Assembly (NCBI RefSeq): GCF_900103085.1 | Contig: NZ_FMWR01000017.1 | Location: forward strand, 1 to 64,000 | DNA length: 64,000 nucleotides | Reading direction: 5' to 3' | Source of the DNA: Gilliamella mensalis | GTDB taxonomy: Bacteria; Pseudomonadota; Gammaproteobacteria; Enterobacterales; Orbaceae | Shown here: positions 37,893 through 48,412 of the stretch, in pieces | Numbering within the stretch: position 1 is the stretch's first letter | Layout of the letters: every line of letters starts with the position of its first letter | The notes under the pieces: generated by a model | Databases searched by the model: none | What the model was told of the DNA's origin: nothing | The model's input: only the letters and a program-made list of their open reading frames with translations | Program-made: the position numbers and the translations under genes

Positions 37893-37908
37893 ATGTAAAC
37901 GATTTCTA
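37893..37908. promoter_or_regulatory. GalR/GalS-type operator 2 (downstream)
   Basis: ATGTAAACGATTTCTA is close to the E. coli external gal operator core. Centred about 46 bases after the expected transcription start, it matches the position of the internal operator in E. coli gal. Confidence 0.8.
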
Positions 37909-37950
37909 AATGGTGGTGTAATCTTTTAAAGCCAACAAAGGACGTTCATT

Positions 37951-39225
37951 ATGAATCAACAAATTCAATCATCACTAAGTAATAAGAATTATTGGGTATT
38001 TAGTGTCTACTTCTTTCTGTACTTTTTTATTATGGGTGCGTATTTCCCGTTCTTCCCTGTTTGGTTGAAAATAAATGGCCTCAATGAAGCAGATACTGGG
38101 TATGTTTTTTCATTTATTTCATTGTTTGCACTTTTTTTCCAGCCTTTGTTCGGATTAATGTCTGACAAGTTAGGATTAAAAAAACATCTCCTTTGGGCTA
38201 TCACACTACTTCTTGTATTATTTGGTCCATTTTTTATCTTCATTTTAGGACCACTGCTTCAATTTAATGTCACTTTGGGTGCAATTGTTGGTGGATTTTA
38301 TCTTGGTATGGTATTTAGTGGCGGTGCACCAGCCATTGAAGCGCTCGTTGAAAAAATAAGTAGACGTAGTCAATTCGAATTTGGCCGTTGCCGTATGTTT
38401 GGTTGTTTTGGTTGGGCAATTTGTGCTTCATTTGTTGGCATTATGATTTCTAAAGATGTCAATGCCGTTTATTGGTTATGTTCTGGTTTTGCATTAATTC
38501 TTCTATTTTTAGTCAAAATTGCCGATCCAGCAAAAACAACAACGACTGAAGTTGTTGAGCAAATGGGGCTAAATAAACCTGAACCATTTAATTTAAAACT
38601 TGCCATTAATTTGCTAAAAATGCGCAAAACTTGGTTTTTTATGCTATACATTATTGGCGTTGCCTGTACTTATGATGTATTTGATCAACAATTTGCTAAC
38701 TTTTTTACCTCATTTTTTTCTAGTGAACAAGCCGGGCGAGAAGCATTCGGTTATGTCACAACGCTTGGTGAGTTTTTAAATGCATCTGTGATGTTTTTTG
38801 CGCCACTGATTGTAAAGAAAATTGGCAGTAAAAATACATTACTTGTTGCTGGCGCTATCATGTCAATTCGCATTACAGGCTCAGCATTTGCTAGCACAGC
38901 TGTTGAAGTTGTTATACTCAAAACTTTGCATATGTTCGAAGCACCTTTACTACTTGTGGGTGCATTTAAATATATTACTAAATACTTCCCTATTCGCTTA
39001 TCGGCAACCGTTTACTTAATTGCATTTTGTTTTGCAAAACAACTATCTATCATGTTTATGTCCACCTTTGTAGGGCTAATGTATGTTAAAATAGGCTTCG
39101 CAGGAGCATATCTAGTCCTAGGTCTGATCGCATTTAGTTTTACGCTGATTTCCTCCTTTACATTATCTGGGCGAGGGCCATGGGATCTATGGAAAAATAA
39201 GAACAGTGAAGAATCTGAAGATTAA
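37951..39225 (+). CDS. lacY: Lactose/galactoside permease (LacY)
   Basis: 424 residues, 12 membrane segments, closely matching E. coli LacY. Residues essential for binding and proton coupling are all present: Glu130 and Arg148 (E126/R144 in E. coli), Glu274 (E269), Arg307 (R302), and Lys324-His327-Glu330 (K319/H322/E325). It should import galactosides by proton symport. It is the first gene of a galactose operon; no beta-galactosidase gene is in the window. A 15-residue acidic tail extends the C-terminus. AAAGGACG precedes the ATG. Confidence 0.93.
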   Translation: MNQQIQSSLSNKNYWVFSVYFFLYFFIMGAYFPFFPVWLKINGLNEADTGYVFSFISLFALFFQPLFGLMSDKLGLKKHLLWAITLLLVLFGPFFIFILGPLLQFNVTLGAIVGGFYLGMVFSGGAPAIEALVEKISRRSQFEFGRCRMFGCFGWAICASFVGIMISKDVNAVYWLCSGFALILLFLVKIADPAKTTTTEVVEQMGLNKPEPFNLKLAINLLKMRKTWFFMLYIIGVACTYDVFDQQFANFFTSFFSSEQAGREAFGYVTTLGEFLNASVMFFAPLIVKKIGSKNTLLVAGAIMSIRITGSAFASTAVEVVILKTLHMFEAPLLLVGAFKYITKYFPIRLSATVYLIAFCFAKQLSIMFMSTFVGLMYVKIGFAGAYLVLGLIAFSFTLISSFTLSGRGPWDLWKNKNSEESED

Positions 39226-39267
39226 CAGACGCTCACTATAACAATTACATTAGATAAAGGTTTTATT

Positions 39268-40284
39268 ATGAAAATATTAGTAACTGGTGGTTGTGGATAT
39301 ATAGGAAGTCATACTTGTGTTCAACTGATTCAATCAGGCTACACACCCATTATTATTGATAATTTGTTTAACAGTAAAGCATCAGTGCTAGATAGAATAC
39401 AAAAAATTACTGGTCAACCTGTCATTTTTTATCAAGGTGATGTGTGTGATGAAAAACTATTAACTAAAATTTTTTCAGAACATGACATTAAAGCGGTTAT
39501 TCATTTTGCTGGTCTAAAAGCTGTCGGCGAATCGGTAAATAAACCGCTTGAATATTATGAAAACAACGTCTACGGCAGTATAGTACTGATGAAAGCAATG
39601 CGTGCTGCTGGTGTTAAACAGTTAGTGTTTAGCTCATCGGCCACTGTTTATGGTGAACTCGCTCCTGTACCTTATGTTGAAACCTTACCACAAGGTTTAC
39701 CAACTAGCCCATATGGAAAAAGTAAATTAATGGTAGAGCAATGTATTATGGATTTAGCCGTTGCTGAACCGGATTGGTCACTGACTTTACTAAGATATTT
39801 TAACCCTGTTGGCGCACATCCAAGCGGATTAATGGGCGAAGATCCACTTGGAATTCCTAATAATCTTATGCCTTATATTACCCAAGTTGCTGTAGGCAAG
39901 CGAGAATCATTAGCGGTTTTTGGAAATGATTATCCAACAGCTGATGGCACTTGTGTCCGTGATTTTATACATGTCGTTGATTTGGCTGATGGACATATTG
40001 CTGCACTCAAAGCCGATCATAACAAAACTGGCGTACATATTTATAATTTAGGTTCAGGTGTCGGTTACAGTGTATTACAACTCATCAAGGCATTTGAAAA
40101 GGCGTCAGGAAAATCACTTAATTGGCATTTTGCACCGAGACGAGCAGGTGATTTACCAGCATTTTGGGCTGATGCTAACAAAGCTGAACAAATACTGGGT
40201 TGGAAAACCAAACTCACGCTTGATGACATGGTAAAAGACTCTTGGAATTGGCAATCTAATAACCCACAAGGTTATCCCGATTAA
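39268..40284 (+). CDS. galE: UDP-glucose 4-epimerase
   Basis: 338 residues, the same as E. coli GalE. The Rossmann motif is GGCGYIGSH and the catalytic Tyr-x3-Lys is in 'SPYGKSKLM'; 'FSSSATVYG' holds the catalytic serine/threonine. It interconverts UDP-glucose and UDP-galactose. It lies 42 bases after lacY, with AAAGG upstream. Confidence 0.96.
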   Translation: MKILVTGGCGYIGSHTCVQLIQSGYTPIIIDNLFNSKASVLDRIQKITGQPVIFYQGDVCDEKLLTKIFSEHDIKAVIHFAGLKAVGESVNKPLEYYENNVYGSIVLMKAMRAAGVKQLVFSSSATVYGELAPVPYVETLPQGLPTSPYGKSKLMVEQCIMDLAVAEPDWSLTLLRYFNPVGAHPSGLMGEDPLGIPNNLMPYITQVAVGKRESLAVFGNDYPTADGTCVRDFIHVVDLADGHIAALKADHNKTGVHIYNLGSGVGYSVLQLIKAFEKASGKSLNWHFAPRRAGDLPAFWADANKAEQILGWKTKLTLDDMVKDSWNWQSNNPQGYPD

Positions 40285-40335
40285 CAAATTAAGTTAAATA
40301 ATATTAAAACATGCAAAATTAAAAGAAGAGGCAAA

Positions 40336-41385
40336 ATGGATATTTTTAACCCTGTTGATCATCCTCATCGTCGTTACAACCCATTGACCAATCAATGGGT
40401 GCTTGTTTCACCGCATAGGGCAAAACGCCCTTGGCAAGGACAACAAGAAATATTAAACGAAGAACAAAAACCAAGTTACGATCCAACTTGTTTTTTGTGT
40501 CCAGGTAACAAACGGGTGACAGGAGATATCAATCCTAATTATAAGGGAACATTTGTTTTTACTAATGATTTTGCAGCATTAATGGAAAACACCCCAGAAT
40601 CGTCCCAAAACCACGACCCATTATTCCAAATACAAAGCGCAAAAGGCACCAGTCGAGTGATCTGTTTTTCTCCTGATCACAGTAAAACATTACCTGAACT
40701 TGATTTGCCAGCCATTGAAAAGGTGATTAAAACTTGGATAAATCAACAAATAGAATTGGGTAAACACTATCCTTGGGTACAGGTATTTGAAAATAAAGGG
40801 TCGGCAATGGGGTGTTCTAACCCACATCCACACGGACAAGTTTGGTCGAATAGCTTTTTACCCAATGAAATTGCGTGCGAAGATCTCAACATGCGCAATT
40901 ATTTTGAAAAATATCAGCATAATTTATTAGTAGATTATGTCGAAAAAGAACTAATTAATCGAGAACGAATTGTTGTCGAAACTAAGTACTGGGTTGCCAT
41001 CGTCCCTTTTTGGGCAATATGGCCATTTGAAACATTATTATTACCCAAAATTCATATTCCTCAATTAACCATGTTAAGTGACGAGCAACAAAGTGATTTA
41101 GCCATTGCATTAAAAAAATTAACGAGTCGCTATGATAATTTATTTCATTGTTCTTTCCCATACTCTATGGGTTGGCATGGTGCGCCATTTATGAAAGATA
41201 GAAATGATTACTGGCAAGTGCATGCACATTTTTATCCCCCTTTATTACGTTCCGCCACAGTAAAAAAGTTTATGGTCGGTTACGAAATGTTAGCTGAAGT
41301 GCAACGTGATTTAACGCCAGAACAAGCCGCAGAAAAGTTACGCAGTGTTAGTGATGTTCACTATAAAGATAGCAAGGATAAATAA
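40336..41385 (+). CDS. galT: Galactose-1-phosphate uridylyltransferase
   Basis: 349 residues, as E. coli GalT (348). The active site 'NPHPHGQVW' is intact, as are the zinc-site 'CFLCPGN' cysteines and '[11 protein letters not shown]'. It makes UDP-galactose and glucose 1-phosphate. GAGGC precedes the ATG, and galK starts directly at its end. Confidence 0.96.
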   Translation: MDIFNPVDHPHRRYNPLTNQWVLVSPHRAKRPWQGQQEILNEEQKPSYDPTCFLCPGNKRVTGDINPNYKGTFVFTNDFAALMENTPESSQNHDPLFQIQSAKGTSRVICFSPDHSKTLPELDLPAIEKVIKTWINQQIELGKHYPWVQVFENKGSAMGCSNPHPHGQVWSNSFLPNEIACEDLNMRNYFEKYQHNLLVDYVEKELINRERIVVETKYWVAIVPFWAIWPFETLLLPKIHIPQLTMLSDEQQSDLAIALKKLTSRYDNLFHCSFPYSMGWHGAPFMKDRNDYWQVHAHFYPPLLRSATVKKFMVGYEMLAEVQRDLTPEQAAEKLRSVSDVHYKDSKDK

Positions 41386-42543
41386 ATGAAAACATTAATC
41401 GATAAAACTATGCAAGCTTTTGAAATTAAATTCGGTTATAAACCCGATACAGTTGTACAGTCTCCAGGTCGCGTTAATTTAATTGGTGAACATACCGATT
41501 ATAATGATGGTTTTGTTTTACCCTGTGCTATCGATTATCAAACGGTAATAAGTTGTCACAAGCGCTTAGACAATCTTATTCGGGTCATTGCGGTAGATTA
41601 TGATAATCAACAAGATGAATTTTTGTTAGATTCTCCTATTGAACAACATCCAAACTATAGATGGGCTAATTACATACGTGGTGTGGTAAAACAGTTAAAA
41701 AAATATGCAAATAATATTAATGGTGTCGATTTTGCTATTAGCGGAAACGTTCCTCAAGGAGCAGGACTAAGTTCATCAGCATCCCTAGAAGTCGCCGTTG
41801 CTAAAATGTTCCAAGTGCTTTACAACTTACCTTTAGATGGCACCAAGTTAGCATTAATTGGTCAACAGGCAGAAAACCAATTTGTCGGTTGCAACTGCGG
41901 CATCATGGATCAACTAATATCTGCCCTAGGACAAAGCCAACATGCATTATTGATTGATTGTCGATCACTAGAAGCTAAAGCTGTTTCAATTCCTAAAGAT
42001 TTTTCTGTGGTTATCATCAACTCAAATATCAAACGTGGATTAGTTGATAGTGAATATAATACTCGACGTAAACAGTGCGAGGCAGCAGCACAAGCACTTG
42101 GAGTAAAAGCGCTTAGGGACGCATCTTTAACTGAATTAAAACATATTGAAAATACACTAGATCCCATTGTCTTTAAACGCGCACATCATATAATCACCGA
42201 AAATGAACGAACACTAAAAGCAGCACAAGCACTTGCAAGTGGCGATTATAAATTATTATCAACACTCATGGCGCATAGTCACAATTCCATGCGTGATGAT
42301 TTTGAAATTACCGTGCCGGCTATTGATTACTTAGTTGAAATAATTCACGGTGTCCTTGGTGAACAAGGCGGTGTACGGATGACTGGTGGTGGTTTTGGTG
42401 GTTGTGTTGTGGCGTTAGTGCCGAAAGATAAAGTTGATGCGGTTAAAACCATTGTTAGCAATAATTATGCTAAAAAAACTGGTATTAAAGAAGATTTTTA
42501 TGTCTGTACACCAAGTGAAGGAGCTCATGCGATATGCCTATAA
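41386..42543 (+). CDS. galK: Galactokinase
   Basis: 385 residues. The GHMP-kinase motifs are present: '[19 protein letters not shown]' (sugar binding), '[16 protein letters not shown]' (ATP loop) and '[14 protein letters not shown]'. It phosphorylates galactose. No gap separates it from galT, and it overlaps galM by 10 bases. Confidence 0.96.
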   Translation: MKTLIDKTMQAFEIKFGYKPDTVVQSPGRVNLIGEHTDYNDGFVLPCAIDYQTVISCHKRLDNLIRVIAVDYDNQQDEFLLDSPIEQHPNYRWANYIRGVVKQLKKYANNINGVDFAISGNVPQGAGLSSSASLEVAVAKMFQVLYNLPLDGTKLALIGQQAENQFVGCNCGIMDQLISALGQSQHALLIDCRSLEAKAVSIPKDFSVVIINSNIKRGLVDSEYNTRRKQCEAAAQALGVKALRDASLTELKHIENTLDPIVFKRAHHIITENERTLKAAQALASGDYKLLSTLMAHSHNSMRDDFEITVPAIDYLVEIIHGVLGEQGGVRMTGGGFGGCVVALVPKDKVDAVKTIVSNNYAKKTGIKEDFYVCTPSEGAHAICL

Positions 42544-43532
42544 AACAGATTATTAAACTTTCGAATAACCAAGGAATGCATATCAAGCTCTCAAACTGGG
42601 GAGCAACATGGCTCTCCTGTGTATTACCCGTTCATGGACAAAATCGTGAAGTACTGCTCGGATGTCAATCATTTGAACAATACCAACAGCAAGATGCCTA
42701 TTTAGGTGCCACTATTGGCCGTTATGCAAACCGCATTGCCAATGCGTCAATTGACATTGACGGTAAACATTACATGCTCGCTGCCAATCAAGGCGTCAAT
42801 CAGTTGCATGGTGGAAAAATAGGTTTTGATAAGCGATTATGGCACATTCAATCTCAATCCGATCAGCAAGTGACATTTAAATTAATTTCACCTGATGGAG
42901 ATCAGGGGTTTCCGGGAGAATTAAATGTAGAAGTCAATTATCAACTCACTGATGATAATCAAGTCATTATATTGTTTAACGCAACGACGACAAAAACCAC
43001 GCCAGTTAATTTAACTAATCACGCTTACTTTAATCTTGATGGTGAAACAAGCAAGGACATACTAAATCACAGATTAAAAGTGAATGCTAACTATTATTTA
43101 CCCGTTGATGCCAATGGCATTCCCCATAATGATCTAGTTAGTGTCAATATGCACGATATGGATTTACGTCGGCCGAAACTTTTATTTGAGAAACTTCTTG
43201 AGAGTCAAGAACGACAAATAACTGGTGGTTATGATCATGCTTATTTATTAGATAAAACAAAAGCTATCGCTGCCGAGCTCATTTCGTCGGATAATAAAGT
43301 AATAATGAATGTGATTACAACCAAACCTTCGTTACAAGTTTATACCGGCAATTTTTTACAACACACACCAAATCGGCACAATGGTGAATATGGTAACTTT
43401 GCTGGCGTGGCATTAGAAGCACAATTTTTACCTGACAGCCCTCACCATGCTAGCTGGCCACAACCAAGCTGCTTTTTACACCCAGACCAAATTTATCGTT
43501 ATCAAACAACTTATCAATTTATTGTTTCATAA
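42534..43532 (+). CDS. galM: Galactose mutarotase (aldose 1-epimerase)
   Basis: 332 residues, a little shorter than E. coli GalM (346). '[14 protein letters not shown]' and '[12 protein letters not shown]' (catalytic His) are conserved, and a catalytic Glu is in '[15 protein letters not shown]'. It converts beta- to alpha-galactose for GalK. Its start lies inside galK. Last gene of lacY-galETKM. Confidence 0.94.
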   Translation: MPIKQIIKLSNNQGMHIKLSNWGATWLSCVLPVHGQNREVLLGCQSFEQYQQQDAYLGATIGRYANRIANASIDIDGKHYMLAANQGVNQLHGGKIGFDKRLWHIQSQSDQQVTFKLISPDGDQGFPGELNVEVNYQLTDDNQVIILFNATTTKTTPVNLTNHAYFNLDGETSKDILNHRLKVNANYYLPVDANGIPHNDLVSVNMHDMDLRRPKLLFEKLLESQERQITGGYDHAYLLDKTKAIAAELISSDNKVIMNVITTKPSLQVYTGNFLQHTPNRHNGEYGNFAGVALEAQFLPDSPHHASWPQPSCFLHPDQIYRYQTTYQFIVS

Positions 43533-43752
43533 GAGGATGAATAATCGCAAAAAATAAAATTAAAAAAATAAATAAAATCAAACACCTATCTGAGCTATTT
43601 TTATCAATATAGTTATTAATACAGGTACTGCCAAGTAATATCACACCATTATTTGTATTGATGCAATAAATAGGTTTTTATTAGCTTAAACTAACAATCC
43701 ATAACAAAATTAGGTATCATATAACCATCATCGCTAATGGATAATATGAAAT

Positions 43753-44241
43753 ATGAAAAGCAAAACCTTAACGGCTATTTTCCCTGGCACTTTCGATCCC
43801 ATTACCAATGGTCATATCGATCTTATTACACGAGCGTCATTACTCTTTCCTCGCTTAATTATTGCTATTGCAGAAAATCCAAGTAAAAATACGCTCTTTA
43901 CCTTAGAAGAACGTGTTAATTTAGCTTCAACCGCAGTTGAACACCTACTTAACGTCGAAGTGATTGGCTTTAATAATCTAATGGCCAATTTTGCTCAAAC
44001 CCATAATGCGACAGTGATTGTTCGTGGTGTTCGTACAACACACGATTTTGAATACGAAAGGCAACTTGCTGAAATGAATCGTGCGTTAAAATCTGATTTA
44101 GACACTATCTTTTTGATGCCATCTATTGCAATGGGATTTATTTCATCAACAATCGTGAAAGATGTTGCTTATCATGGTGGTGATATTACAAATTTAGTAC
44201 CACTGCATGTCAAAACAGCATTATTAAAGCGCTTAGCATAA
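43753..44241 (+). CDS. coaD: Phosphopantetheine adenylyltransferase
   Basis: 162 residues. 'FPGTFDPITNGHIDLI' carries the nucleotidyltransferase TxGH motif, and 'FISSTIVKDVAYHGGD' is a CoaD block. It catalyses the penultimate step of CoA synthesis. It is followed nine bases later by rlmD, not linked to waaA as in E. coli. Confidence 0.95.
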   Translation: MKSKTLTAIFPGTFDPITNGHIDLITRASLLFPRLIIAIAENPSKNTLFTLEERVNLASTAVEHLLNVEVIGFNNLMANFAQTHNATVIVRGVRTTHDFEYERQLAEMNRALKSDLDTIFLMPSIAMGFISSTIVKDVAYHGGDITNLVPLHVKTALLKRLA

Positions 44242-44250
44242 AAAACGTTT

Positions 44251-45588
44251 ATGGTTAATTTTTACACTCCACAGAAAAAAAAGCTGACACCGCAAAAGTT
44301 GACAGTAACAGTCTCATCCTTAGATGCTTTTGGGCAAGGTGTTGCCAATCATAAGGGTAAAACAATTTTTGTTAAATCAGCCTTGCCAGATGAAACAGTT
44401 GATATTGAACTGACTGAAAATAAAAAAAATTACGCTAAAGCCAAAGTCATTAGATACCATAATCATAGTAAAGATCGCGTTAAACCACTATGTGAATATT
44501 ATCAACAATGTGGAGGTTGTGAATTGCAACATGTTGCACCACATTTACAACAACAAGCAAAATATGATGCGTTAATCAACCTGTTACAAAAAGAAACAGG
44601 GCAACCTTTGACAAATATTATTGAAAGCTCCCCCCAAATTATTGCCGATAAACCTTACTATTATCGTCGACGAGCAAGACTTTCGATTAATGTTGTTAAA
44701 GGCAAATTGGTCATTGGATTTCGCCAAGCTGAATCAAATCAAATAATTAATATCAAACATTGTCCGGTATTAGTTGACGAATTAGATGCGTTGTTAGCAC
44801 CATTACACAGCATGCTCAATTGCATAAAACAGAAAAAAGCACTTGGCCATATTGAATTAATGTCGGTCGATAGTGGTATTATTTTTGTGTTAAGGCACAC
44901 CATGCCTCTGGTCGATCAGGATGTTAACCTATTAAAACAATTTGCCGAAAATAACAATATTTCGCTTTATTTTCACGGCAAAGATTTAGTACATATTACC
45001 GGTAATACTGAACATTTTTATTTAATTAATCATTTAAAATTAACCTTCAGCCCACTCGATTTTATTCAAGTAAATAGTAAAATTAATCAAAAGATGATCG
45101 ATCAGGCACTTGATTGGCTTACGTTACAACCTACTGACCAAGTATTAGATCTATTTTGTGGTATGGGTAATTTTTCATTACCTATAGCTACATTAAGTAA
45201 AACATTAACGGGCATTGAAGGTGTTGATGCTCTGGTTGAAAAAGCAAAATTCAACACTATATTAAATAGTACTGAGATTTGTGCGGAAACCAATTTTCTA
45301 ACTAGTAACTTAGACGATACCCAACAATTTTCGATATGGAGTCAATCACAATATAATAAAGTATTATTAGATCCAGCAAGAGCTGGTGCATTTAATACAA
45401 CACTAGAACTTGCAAAATTAGCTCCGTCAAAAATCGTTTATATATCGTGCAATCCTGCGACGCTAGCACGAGATAGCAAACAACTTTTAGATGCAGGATA
45501 CCAAATTGATCAAGTTGCTATATTAGATATGTTTCCGCAAACCAAACACATTGAATCAATGTTGTTGCTAATAAAATCAGGAACATAA
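44251..45588 (+). CDS. rlmD: 23S rRNA (uracil(1939)-C5)-methyltransferase
   Basis: 445 residues. An N-terminal TRAM domain (about 15-75) is followed by the [4Fe-4S] cysteines of 'CEYYQQCGGCELQH' and 'HCPV'. The SAM motif is 'VLDLFCGMGNFSLP' and the catalytic cysteine is in 'IVYISCNPATLARD'. It lies four bases before relA, the E. coli order. Confidence 0.94.
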   Translation: MVNFYTPQKKKLTPQKLTVTVSSLDAFGQGVANHKGKTIFVKSALPDETVDIELTENKKNYAKAKVIRYHNHSKDRVKPLCEYYQQCGGCELQHVAPHLQQQAKYDALINLLQKETGQPLTNIIESSPQIIADKPYYYRRRARLSINVVKGKLVIGFRQAESNQIINIKHCPVLVDELDALLAPLHSMLNCIKQKKALGHIELMSVDSGIIFVLRHTMPLVDQDVNLLKQFAENNNISLYFHGKDLVHITGNTEHFYLINHLKLTFSPLDFIQVNSKINQKMIDQALDWLTLQPTDQVLDLFCGMGNFSLPIATLSKTLTGIEGVDALVEKAKFNTILNSTEICAETNFLTSNLDDTQQFSIWSQSQYNKVLLDPARAGAFNTTLELAKLAPSKIVYISCNPATLARDSKQLLDAGYQIDQVAILDMFPQTKHIESMLLLIKSGT

Positions 45589-45591
45589 ATT

Positions 45592-47850
45592 ATGGTATCT
45601 ATTCGAGGTGCACACCAACATAGTGAAGAACATTATTCTCTTGCTCAATTTGATGTTGAACGATGGATAAAACAAGAATTGTTATTAACCAATCCAACAT
45701 TTTATAAAAAGTTTAGAGAGGTTTGGGATTTTTGTTTTGAAAACAGCGCAGGTGCGCCGGAGCAAACTTTTTGTTTCGAAAATGCAATAGAAATGGTCGA
45801 GATCTTATCGACACTTAATATGGACATTAATAGTTTATGTGCCGCTTTATTGCTTCCTTTTGTTGATAACAAAATCATACGTCGAGAAGATATTCCTGAA
45901 GATTTTGATCGTGAAATTTCTCATATTATTTCTAACATTGTCAGAATGAAGGAAATTCGCCAACTACGAGCCATTCGTAACGGCAGCGCCACTACCGAAC
46001 AAATTGACAGTATCCGCCGCATGTTGCTAGCGATGGTCAATGACTTTCGAAGTGTAGTAATTAAATTAGCAGAACGTATTACCTATTTACGCAATTTAAT
46101 CAATGCATCTCAAGAAGAACAAGTGCTTGCAGCTAAAGAATGTTTTAACATTTATGCCCCTTTAGCTAACCGTTTAGGCATAGGTCAATTAAAATGGGAG
46201 TTAGAGGATTTTTGTTTCCGCTATTTATATCCAGATGAATATCGTTTGATTGCTAAAAAATTGCAAGAAAAGCGATTAGATCGTGAATTGTATATCAAGC
46301 AATTGGTTAACCATTTACAAGAATTGATGAATCAAGATCATATCCGCGCTGAGGTTTATGGTCGCCCTAAGCATATTTATAGTATATGGCGCAAAATGGA
46401 ACGTAAGCATCTTGAATTCGAAGATCTATATGACATTCGTGCCGTACGTATTATCTGCGATCGTATAGAAGATTGTTATAATGCATTGGGCATCGTCCAT
46501 AGCCATTACAAACATATCGCCAAAGAATTTGATGATTATGTTGCTAATCCAAAACCAAATGGTTATCAATCCATCCATACTGTTGTTTACGGACCACAAG
46601 ATAAAACAATTGAAATACAAATCCGTACTGAACAAATGCACAACGATGCTGAACTAGGCATTGCCGCCCATTGGAAGTATAAAGAAGGCAGTACCGACAA
46701 AATGACCGCTTATGATCAGCGAATTTCTTGGTTGCGTAAATTATTAACATGGCAACAAGAGATGTCTGAAAGCGGTGAGATTCAAGAAGCTGTGCGTAGT
46801 CAAATTTTTGATGACCGCGTTTATGTTTTCACCCCTAAAGGCGATGTTGTTGACTTGCCTGCGGGATCAACTCCACTTGATTTCGCTTATCATATACACA
46901 GTGATGTTGGTCATCGGTGTATTGGCGCTAAAGTCGGCGGAAGAATTGTACCATTTACCTACAATTTAAAAATGGGTGATCAAGTCGAAGTCATTACCCA
47001 AAAACAACCTAATCCAAGCCGTGATTGGTTAAATCCTAATACCGGATTTGTAAACAGTAGCCGAGCAAGAGCTAAAATTCAAGCATGGTTTAAAAAACAA
47101 GATCGGCATAAAAATATCGCTACAGGTCAGCAAATTTTAGAGCACGAGCTTGAACCTTTAAATATTAGTTTAAAAAGTGTTGAAAAACTCTTAATCAATA
47201 AATATAACGCTCACTCTTTTGACGAGGTACTCGCTGGTATTGGTAGTGGTGATGTAAGAATTAATCAATTAGTTAACTTCATTAATGCTCAATTTCACAA
47301 ACCAACAGCTGAAGAAGAAGATGAAGCCGCATTAAAACAGATTGCCCAAAAAACGAATGCACAAACTAAAAATACCAATAAAACTGGTAATAAAAAAGGC
47401 AGTGAAATTATTATTGAAGGTGTGGGTAACTTAATGTATACCATTGCAAATTGCTGCCGCCCTATTCCTGGCGATCCAATCGCAGGATTTGTTACTCAAG
47501 GGCGAGGTATCTCAATTCATCGTGCTGATTGTGAACAATTACAAGAACTTAAAAATCATGCTCCTGAGCGTATTACCCATGCAGTTTGGAATAATAATAC
47601 CTACTCAAGCTATACCATGGTGGTACAAATTGTTGCCAACGATCGAAGTGGTTTATTACGAGATATTACCACGATTTTGGCGAATGAAAAGGTTAATGTC
47701 CTTGGTCTAATGAGTCGCTCGGATATGAAGCAACAATTAGCGACTATCGATGTAGATATGGAAATTTTTGATCAGGATTCGTTAAATCGAGTACTGAATA
47801 AAATAAAACAACTACCCGATGTTATTGAAGCCAAACGTTTTCAAGGCTAA
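45592..47850 (+). CDS. relA: (p)ppGpp synthetase RelA
   Basis: 752 residues (E. coli 744). The hydrolase-like N-terminal domain lacks the active HD motif: the site reads 'LLLPFVDNKI', as in RelA rather than SpoT. The synthetase region has 'YDIRAVRIICD' and 'NGYQSIHTVVYGP'; TGS, zinc-finger ('IANCCRPIPGDPI') and ACT domains follow. It makes (p)ppGpp on ribosomes stalled by uncharged tRNA. Confidence 0.95.
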   Translation: MVSIRGAHQHSEEHYSLAQFDVERWIKQELLLTNPTFYKKFREVWDFCFENSAGAPEQTFCFENAIEMVEILSTLNMDINSLCAALLLPFVDNKIIRREDIPEDFDREISHIISNIVRMKEIRQLRAIRNGSATTEQIDSIRRMLLAMVNDFRSVVIKLAERITYLRNLINASQEEQVLAAKECFNIYAPLANRLGIGQLKWELEDFCFRYLYPDEYRLIAKKLQEKRLDRELYIKQLVNHLQELMNQDHIRAEVYGRPKHIYSIWRKMERKHLEFEDLYDIRAVRIICDRIEDCYNALGIVHSHYKHIAKEFDDYVANPKPNGYQSIHTVVYGPQDKTIEIQIRTEQMHNDAELGIAAHWKYKEGSTDKMTAYDQRISWLRKLLTWQQEMSESGEIQEAVRSQIFDDRVYVFTPKGDVVDLPAGSTPLDFAYHIHSDVGHRCIGAKVGGRIVPFTYNLKMGDQVEVITQKQPNPSRDWLNPNTGFVNSSRARAKIQAWFKKQDRHKNIATGQQILEHELEPLNISLKSVEKLLINKYNAHSFDEVLAGIGSGDVRINQLVNFINAQFHKPTAEEEDEAALKQIAQKTNAQTKNTNKTGNKKGSEIIIEGVGNLMYTIANCCRPIPGDPIAGFVTQGRGISIHRADCEQLQELKNHAPERITHAVWNNNTYSSYTMVVQIVANDRSGLLRDITTILANEKVNVLGLMSRSDMKQQLATIDVDMEIFDQDSLNRVLNKIKQLPDVIEAKRFQG

Positions 47851-47862
47851 TTGGCAGGTCAA

Positions 47863-47888
47863 ATTGCCACTTTTTATTTAGTGGCAAT
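47863..47888. terminator. Hairpin between relA and folA
   Basis: ATTGCCACT (47863-47871) and AGTGGCAAT (47880-47888) pair around an AT-only loop in a convergent gap. The T-run is poor on the plus strand and short on the minus strand, so termination is probable but not certain. Confidence 0.6.
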
Positions 47889-47901
47889 AGGCCAATACTT
47901 A

Positions 47902-48402
47902 TTATTTTCTTTCTAAAATTTCAAACTGATATGGATAGCTATTTTTATCATTGGCTTGATGTGCTTCTTGATAAATAACTTGCCATTGCTCAGGCGAGTA
48001 ATCAGGAAAAAAGGTATCGCCTTGTAGTTTTGCATCTATATGCGTTAAATAAAGTCGATTTGCTAAAGGTAACGCTTGTTTATAAATATTACCACCACCA
48101 ATAATAAATGCTTCATCAACAAGCTGTGCTTGAGCTAACAATATTGCAGCATCAATTGATGGTACCCAACTTACATTTGGAACTACGTTAGATTCTATTA
48201 CTGTTTGTCTTGAAATAATAATATTATGACGTCCCGGTAATGGGCGACCAATTGACTCAAATGTCTTTCGTCCCATAATAACAGGTTTATTAAGAGTATT
48301 TTTTTTAAACCATGCCAAATCTGCAGGTAAATGCCAAGGCATTTGATTATTTAAGCCAATTACATGATTATCAGCCATGGCAACAATCATACTTACTATC
48401 AT
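47902..48402 (-). CDS. folA: Dihydrofolate reductase
   Basis: 166 residues from ATG 48402, chosen because AAAGGA lies six bases before it; an ATG at 48408 and another at 48420 are in frame. 'VIGLNNQMPWHLPADLAWFKKNT' (split by the active-site Asp) and 'VIMGRKTFESIGRPLPGR' are classical DHFR blocks. It reduces dihydrofolate. It starts 10 bases after the glycosyltransferase gene ends. Confidence 0.95.
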   Translation of the reverse strand: MIVSMIVAMADNHVIGLNNQMPWHLPADLAWFKKNTLNKPVIMGRKTFESIGRPLPGRHNIIISRQTVIESNVVPNVSWVPSIDAAILLAQAQLVDEAFIIGGGNIYKQALPLANRLYLTHIDAKLQGDTFFPDYSPEQWQVIYQEAHQANDKNSYPYQFEILERK

Positions 48403-48412
48403 ATTCATTCCT

